In this document: in pieces, positions 28,944-31,458 of the stretch
How the letters are laid out: every line of letters begins with the position of its first letter
Position numbering within the stretch: the stretch's first letter is position 1
Virus record (IMG/VR): IMGVR_UViG_3300025853_000385
Coordinates: 1 to 31,458 of that record
Direction: 5' to 3' (one strand)
DNA length: 31,458 bases
DNA from: a virus
The notes under the pieces: model-generated
What the model was told of the DNA's origin: nothing
The model's input: the letters and a program-made list of their open reading frames with translations, nothing else
Databases searched by the model: none
Made by a program: the position numbers and the translations under genes

Positions 28944-29097
28944 TTTGATTATCTCTCATCTTTAGGTTGAAACGGATTTGATGTAGTTGTTGGATGCACT
29001 GTGACACTTTGTCACTGTCTTCCATCGTTACTGAGCCATTCAGTTGAAGCTGGCTCAGTATCTCTAGCGTCTCCTCTATTGCTTCAACAGTGTTCAT
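28936..29097 (-). CDS. Hypothetical helical protein, 53 aa
   Basis: It starts MNTVEAIEETLEILSQLQLN and ends IRFNLKMRDNQNV, with two amphipathic helices joined by a short turn, a likely dimeric helical hairpin. Its frame overlaps its neighbours by 14 and eight bases, in line with the packing of this operon, and a GGCG/GGAG-rich stretch precedes it weakly. No family was recognised. Confidence 0.6.
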   Translation of the reverse strand: MNTVEAIEETLEILSQLQLNGSVTMEDSDKVSQCIQQLHQIRFNLKMRDNQNV

Positions 29098-29302
29098 CGC
29101 CCCAACCCCTGTAGCCGTCGGTCACAGACACCAGTTCATGCTCAAGCCAGCCATTGAGTTCTTCAATATCAATGTCCTCTGGCTTTGCATCAAAGGCAAT
29201 AAGTTCCATATACTCCTCTACCATAGGGCGACACCACTCATCACCACCATAGCGAAGAAACTTCTGAACATCTTCGATGTCTTTAAACGCAGGAATATTC
29301 AT
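29084..29302 (-). CDS. Hypothetical acidic protein, 72 aa
   Basis: The ATG at 29302 is preferred: GGAGGAG lies six bases upstream, and an in-frame TTG five codons earlier sits on that site. The protein is acidic, with a central VEEYMELIAFDAKPEDIDIE and a Gly/Trp-rich end (SVTDGYRGWGDEHC). The previous stop is one base before the ATG. No family was recognised. Confidence 0.65.
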   Translation of the reverse strand: MNIPAFKDIEDVQKFLRYGGDEWCRPMVEEYMELIAFDAKPEDIDIEELNGWLEHELVSVTDGYRGWGDEHC

Positions 29303-29303
29303 G

Positions 29304-29525
29304 TTACTCTCCTCCAAGTTGGATATCTTTTAATGTATAATCTGCTAGTATACCATTAAAGGTGTTAGAAATCAAGCACAATCCGTTTAGCACGGACGGT
29401 GCATTAGTCATAGTAAAAACCATAGCCGCCATCAGGGACTGCTCGGCTATGCTTAGGTCGTCCACGTCCTCCTGTTGTAGCAGTGTTAGTTCGTTGTAGA
29501 CCTGATCGAACACTTTCATTTCCAT
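29304..29525 (-). CDS. Hypothetical protein, 73 aa
   Basis: It begins MEMKVFDQVYNELTLLQQED and has a mid-helix with several methionines (SLMAAMVFTMTNAPS), a cysteine, and an acidic end whose codons contain the ribosome site of the next gene. It is coupled to the next ATG with a one-base gap. It shares 122 bases with another open frame (29404-29562) in a different phase. This one has the more protein-like composition and I take it as the main gene here. Confidence 0.6.
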   Translation of the reverse strand: MEMKVFDQVYNELTLLQQEDVDDLSIAEQSLMAAMVFTMTNAPSVLNGLCLISNTFNGILADYTLKDIQLGGE

Positions 29526-29562
29526 ATTCTTGTTCCTCTATTATATCATACAATGCGTTCAT
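29404..29562 (-). CDS. Possible overlapping gene, 52 aa, AT-hook-like
   Basis: The ATG overlaps the previous stop as ATGA, the coupling seen throughout this operon. The frame runs MNALYDIIEEQEYGNESVRS, then a GGRGRPKHSR stretch resembling an AT-hook (R-G-R-P core), and ends DGGYGFYYD. It overlaps the 73-residue gene by 122 bases in another phase, so one of the two may be chance. If real it could be a small minor-groove DNA-binding protein. Confidence 0.35.
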   Translation of the reverse strand: MNALYDIIEEQEYGNESVRSGLQRTNTATTGGRGRPKHSRAVPDGGYGFYYD

Positions 29563-30095
29563 GCTACCTTCGCCACCTCTGCTGCCATGCCAATGGTATA
29601 CCATACCGGCTCCGGTGTAAAGTTCCAATGTGCCATGTATGACTTCTCTCTGATATAGTAGTTACGATACCCCATGACGGCATCACCTTCTGCTTTACAG
29701 TAATCAGGCATACACTGCGGCGGCTCTGTTAAGCCTGTCTCAATGCCTTCAAAGCCTTCATTCAAAGAGCTTGGCAATACATATAAGTAGTCGCCCAATC
29801 TGATTTGACTGCCATGTATTTTATCATAGCGTTTGGTGTACTCCTTACATAGTTCTTGAAACAATTTATTCAACCAGAAATAATTACCTGCCGACTCTCT
29901 GGCCCACACAGCAGACGGATGGTTCTTGTGCGTTGCTTTATATAAGCCTACACGATCTGCCCACTCGTCGCCATCCAGTACACGATGCGCTGTGCTAAGT
30001 AGCTGTGCATATTCCAAGATCATCTTGACCACATGCTTGTCGCAGTGCATCTCAGCACAGGTCTTTGGGTTTTTATGTAGATAGAATATATTCAT
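29559..30095 (-). CDS. Conserved phage protein of unknown function, 178 aa
   Basis: This protein has a distinctive phage-conserved start, MNIFYLHKNPKTCAEMHCDK then HVVKMILEYAQLLSTAHRVL. A THKNHPSAVWARESAGNYFW block, an LPSSLNEGFEGI segment, a PPQCMPDYCK turn and AVMGYRNYYIREKSYMAHW near the end follow. Several His, Cys and Asp residues (HCDKH, HKNHP) could bind metal. I recall proteins of this type in many phages, usually without function; a DNA-repair or nucleotide-related role is only a guess. The start follows the previous stop by two bases, with AAGGA upstream. Confidence 0.7.
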   Translation of the reverse strand: MNIFYLHKNPKTCAEMHCDKHVVKMILEYAQLLSTAHRVLDGDEWADRVGLYKATHKNHPSAVWARESAGNYFWLNKLFQELCKEYTKRYDKIHGSQIRLGDYLYVLPSSLNEGFEGIETGLTEPPQCMPDYCKAEGDAVMGYRNYYIREKSYMAHWNFTPEPVWYTIGMAAEVAKVA

Positions 30096-30097
30096 TC

Positions 30098-30343
30098 TTA
30101 TTCCTTTGGTTGAAGTTTAAGATGGCTTACTTTTTCTTGTCCCATTTGATCGTTAAGGTAGCTTAACTTATGTGCGCCCTGTATAAGTTTTTGATACTCA
30201 GACATGAATAGATCACCATCACATTCCTGCATTTGGTTAGTAGCACTAGATATAAGTTCGTGTATCTTACTAATATATTCTTCTACAGTGTATTGTACAC
30301 TATCACCATAAAACCAGTTGTATTTCTTCGCTTCATTACTCAT
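30098..30343 (-). CDS. Hypothetical helical protein, 81 aa
   Basis: The N-terminus is aromatic (MSNEAKKYNWFYGDSVQYTV). Helices follow: EEYISKIHELISSATNQMQE and FMSEYQKLIQGAHKLSYLND. The end is basic (KVSHLKLQPKE) and its codons hold the ribosome site of the next gene. It starts inside the last codons of the basic 53-residue gene (eight-base overlap). The helical-bundle look suggests a small regulatory or binding protein; no family was recognised. Confidence 0.65.
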   Translation of the reverse strand: MSNEAKKYNWFYGDSVQYTVEEYISKIHELISSATNQMQECDGDLFMSEYQKLIQGAHKLSYLNDQMGQEKVSHLKLQPKE

Positions 30344-30497
30344 CAGTTATCTCCGGTTTAACATCCTTCTTTTTATTGGGAAGGATGCGATTGCGGTACA
30401 GGTATTGCTCTAATACCTTTGCATGGGGATTGCGTTTCACTCCATGTCCACGCTTGGAGTTCCCCACAGAACCTTTACGCTTTCTTTTTTCTCCCAT
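30336..30497 (-). CDS. Small basic protein, 53 aa, overlapping its neighbour
   Basis: An ATG at 30497 opens a frame MGEKRKRKGSVGNSKRGHGV, then KRNPHAKVLEQYLYRNRILP, then NKKKDVKPEITDE. AGGA and CAGGA lie just upstream. It overlaps the 60-residue gene by 61 bases in another phase. The GNSKRGHGVKRNPHAK pattern looks like a conserved class of short basic phage proteins with an NP-x-AK core, and about one third of the first 25 residues are Lys/Arg. RNA or DNA binding is a reasonable guess. Confidence 0.65.
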   Translation of the reverse strand: MGEKRKRKGSVGNSKRGHGVKRNPHAKVLEQYLYRNRILPNKKKDVKPEITDE

Positions 30498-30619
30498 TCC
30501 TGATGTCCTTTTACATATGCTTTATACATAGCATCACGCTCGTCAAGATTATACCACCACTGTGGCATCACATTGTAGGATAACTGTTGCAGTTCGTCCC
30601 ACTCTTGTTTAGATAACAT
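30437..30619 (-). CDS. Hypothetical protein, 60 aa
   Basis: It begins MLSKQEWDELQQLSYNVMPQ, followed by WWYNLDERDAMYKAYVKGHQ and EWEKKESVKVLWG. It is rich in Trp and charged residues, which suggests a compact helical fold. The start overlaps the previous gene by 11 bases. Its last 61 bases also encode the N-terminus of the basic 53-residue protein. No family was recognised. Confidence 0.6.
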   Translation of the reverse strand: MLSKQEWDELQQLSYNVMPQWWYNLDERDAMYKAYVKGHQEWEKKESVKVLWGTPSVDME

Positions 30620-30824
30620 AGACCTGATCCTTTTTCAGCCACTCAAGTTGAAGCATAGCTATATCATACGCCTGTGCTGGCGTCAAGTCTTTTAGAGAGT
30701 ATATCGTATACATAAGACCAGCCTCTTCGCCTCTAGTCTTAATCTTCTTACGGGTTCTAGTGTCCCACGATATCTTCCACTTGTCACCACCAAGCTCTAT
30801 CTCTACGAAATCAATCATCGACAT
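30609..30824 (-). CDS. Hypothetical protein, 71 aa
   Basis: An N-terminal beta hairpin (FVEIELGGDKWKISWDTRTR) is followed by a Lys/Arg stretch (KKIKTRGEE) and a C-terminal helix with the pattern LTPAQAYDIAMLQLEWLKKD. Start ambiguity is small: ATG at 30824 or two codons later, both overlapping the upstream gene end. The beta-hairpin plus helix layout could be a small nucleic-acid-binding domain. No family was recognised. Confidence 0.6.
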   Translation of the reverse strand: MSMIDFVEIELGGDKWKISWDTRTRKKIKTRGEEAGLMYTIYSLKDLTPAQAYDIAMLQLEWLKKDQVYVI

Positions 30825-30990
30825 GCTCTACCTCCATGTTAGGTACAAAGTTTTTATCTGTAAATAACTGTAATTCAAAGCGTTTGTTATCTCTATCCGT
30901 AACAGTCACGGTTACAGTTGTGAAGGTATCAAAGCTGCTATCTTGCCTTACTTTGATATTCTCTACGCCGTGTATGTGTAGTGCGTTCAT
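30811..30990 (-). CDS. Hypothetical beta-rich protein, 59 aa
   Basis: The ATG at 30990 is preferred because it overlaps the previous stop as TAATG and has GGAG eight bases ahead; an in-frame ATG at 31008 is deeper in the upstream gene. The sequence has a Thr/Val strand repeat (TFTTVTVTVTDRDNKRFELQ) and an acidic end (EVEHVDD), consistent with a small beta sheet. No family was recognised. Confidence 0.6.
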   Translation of the reverse strand: MNALHIHGVENIKVRQDSSFDTFTTVTVTVTDRDNKRFELQLFTDKNFVPNMEVEHVDD

Positions 30991-31139
30991 TAGTTCATCT
31001 CCAGCCATTCTGATTCAGTTCTACGTGCAGCTTCTTTGTAGGTTTCAGGATCGCCTTTCGGCCACCCATCCAACTCCAGATACTCCACCCACAAGTCAAA
31101 GATATTTTCTTTGAGCATTTCGTTTTCATGGTTACTCAT
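30990..31139 (-). CDS. Hypothetical protein, 49 aa
   Basis: This gene starts MSNHENEMLKENIFDLWVEY, then LELDGWPKGDPETYKEAARR, and ends TESEWLEMN. It is acidic and helical, with a GWPKGDP turn. It overlaps the preceding gene by eight bases and the next by one (TAATG). The coupling at both ends and filling of an otherwise empty gap support it. Confidence 0.65.
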   Translation of the reverse strand: MSNHENEMLKENIFDLWVEYLELDGWPKGDPETYKEAARRTESEWLEMN

Positions 31140-31353
31140 TTATCTTTACCTCTGCTTCGGTTTCGATCCATACTTTAGCACCACAACTCAGTGGCTTGTC
31201 AGGACTATATACTATTTTACATGGTCCGTCAACATAAACTTCGTGAGCATAGTTATTATCTTTGTATGTCTTCACGGTTATCACTGGCTCACGTTCGCCA
31301 CTCTTGGCGTTACTCTTGATAACATGCTGATTTATGTGGATAACTTTCTTCAT
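31132..31353 (-). CDS. Hypothetical protein, first gene after leader hairpin, 73 aa
   Basis: The ATG at 31353 is chosen: TTGGAG lies about eight bases upstream, and an in-frame TTG at 31365 falls on that site. The protein (MKKVIHINQHVIKSNAKSGE onward) looks beta-rich, with EPVITVKTYKDNN, a VYVDGPCKIVYSP segment and a final VWIETEAEVKINE. It is the first gene after hairpin H1 and so may be the most strongly expressed of the small early genes. No family was recognised. Confidence 0.65.
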   Translation of the reverse strand: MKKVIHINQHVIKSNAKSGEREPVITVKTYKDNNYAHEVYVDGPCKIVYSPDKPLSCGAKVWIETEAEVKINE

Positions 31354-31388
31354 GTCAATCTCCAAAAAACAGTCCTATAATGGAATAA

Positions 31389-31441
31389 TTAATAGGCGTT
31401 ATGTAGTATCGTTAGATACTCTACTACATAACACCTATTAA
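31389..31441 (-). ncRNA. Bulged stem-loop in the leader of the small-gene operon (element H1)
   Basis: As - strand RNA: a 16-bp outer stem (TTAATAGGTGTTATGT with ACATAACGCCTATTAA, one U-G wobble), a five-base 5' bulge AGTAG, a 6-bp upper stem AGTATC/GATACT and a four-base loop TAAC. It lies about 20 bases ahead of the ribosome site of the first gene. It has the same design as 25675-25726 with compensating base changes in both stems. Flanking sequence 31354-31388 is AT-rich leader; no promoter was recognised between the hairpin and the window edge. Confidence 0.75.
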
Positions 31442-31458
31442 GTTAAGCGGCAATTGCT

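Overview
The window is part of the genome of a tailed bacteriophage, most likely a podovirus-type marine phage of an alphaproteobacterium. Evidence for a phage: a tail fibre, very large internal (ejection-type) virion proteins, lysis genes, a small terminase subunit, and a T7-like replication set (family A DNA polymerase, gp4-type primase-helicase, gp2.5-type single-strand binding protein). The host and habitat are inferences. They rest on a holin resembling the gene-transfer-agent (3TM) type, a B12-dependent ribonucleotide reductase, ThyX, Hsp20, and structural proteins of types familiar from marine phages. No RNA polymerase, integrase, large terminase, portal or major capsid gene is in the window, so it is not a complete genome. 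The gene complement recalls Cobavirinae/Zobellviridae-like roseophages, but I could not test this.

Layout. Positions 1-11504 (+ strand) hold late virion and lysis genes: the end of one structural gene, a small gene, a tail fibre, a 615-aa tail/nozzle-like protein, three small or medium structural proteins, two large internal proteins (697 and 1332 aa), an M15 endopeptidase and three small membrane proteins. The block ends at a strong intrinsic terminator (11575-11619). From 11626 to the right edge every credible gene is on the - strand, so the two blocks converge at about 11.6 kb.

The - strand block reads right to left. It begins with a leader carrying a bulged hairpin (31389-31441) and a run of about 16 small overlapping genes that includes a DUF932 protein and a secreted SleB-type hydrolase. 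Next come ThyX and two small genes, then a second hairpin of the same architecture (25675-25726). The replication genes follow: primase-helicase, a nuclease-like protein and DNA polymerase. A near-consensus promoter then serves SSB, a RecB/Cas4-like exonuclease, a GIY-YIG nuclease, a DUF3310 protein, class II RNR and a DUF1289-like 35-aa protein. A perfect-consensus promoter inside the end of that last gene serves Hsp20, a glycosyltransferase, a three-domain glycosyltransferase/methyltransferase-like/DUF115 protein, a methyltransferase, a small exported peptide, a 3TM holin, terminase small subunit and a PD-(D/E)XK protein.

How it fits together: RNR and ThyX supply deoxynucleotides, the nucleases can recycle or process DNA, and the T7-like set replicates it. 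Promoters in the middle of the - strand block let its distal part (Hsp20, glycan/methyl modification, holin, small terminase) be expressed separately. The best candidates for something undescribed are the two covarying bulged hairpins ahead of - strand genes, the glycosyltransferase/MTase/DUF115 cassette, and several very small overlapping genes.
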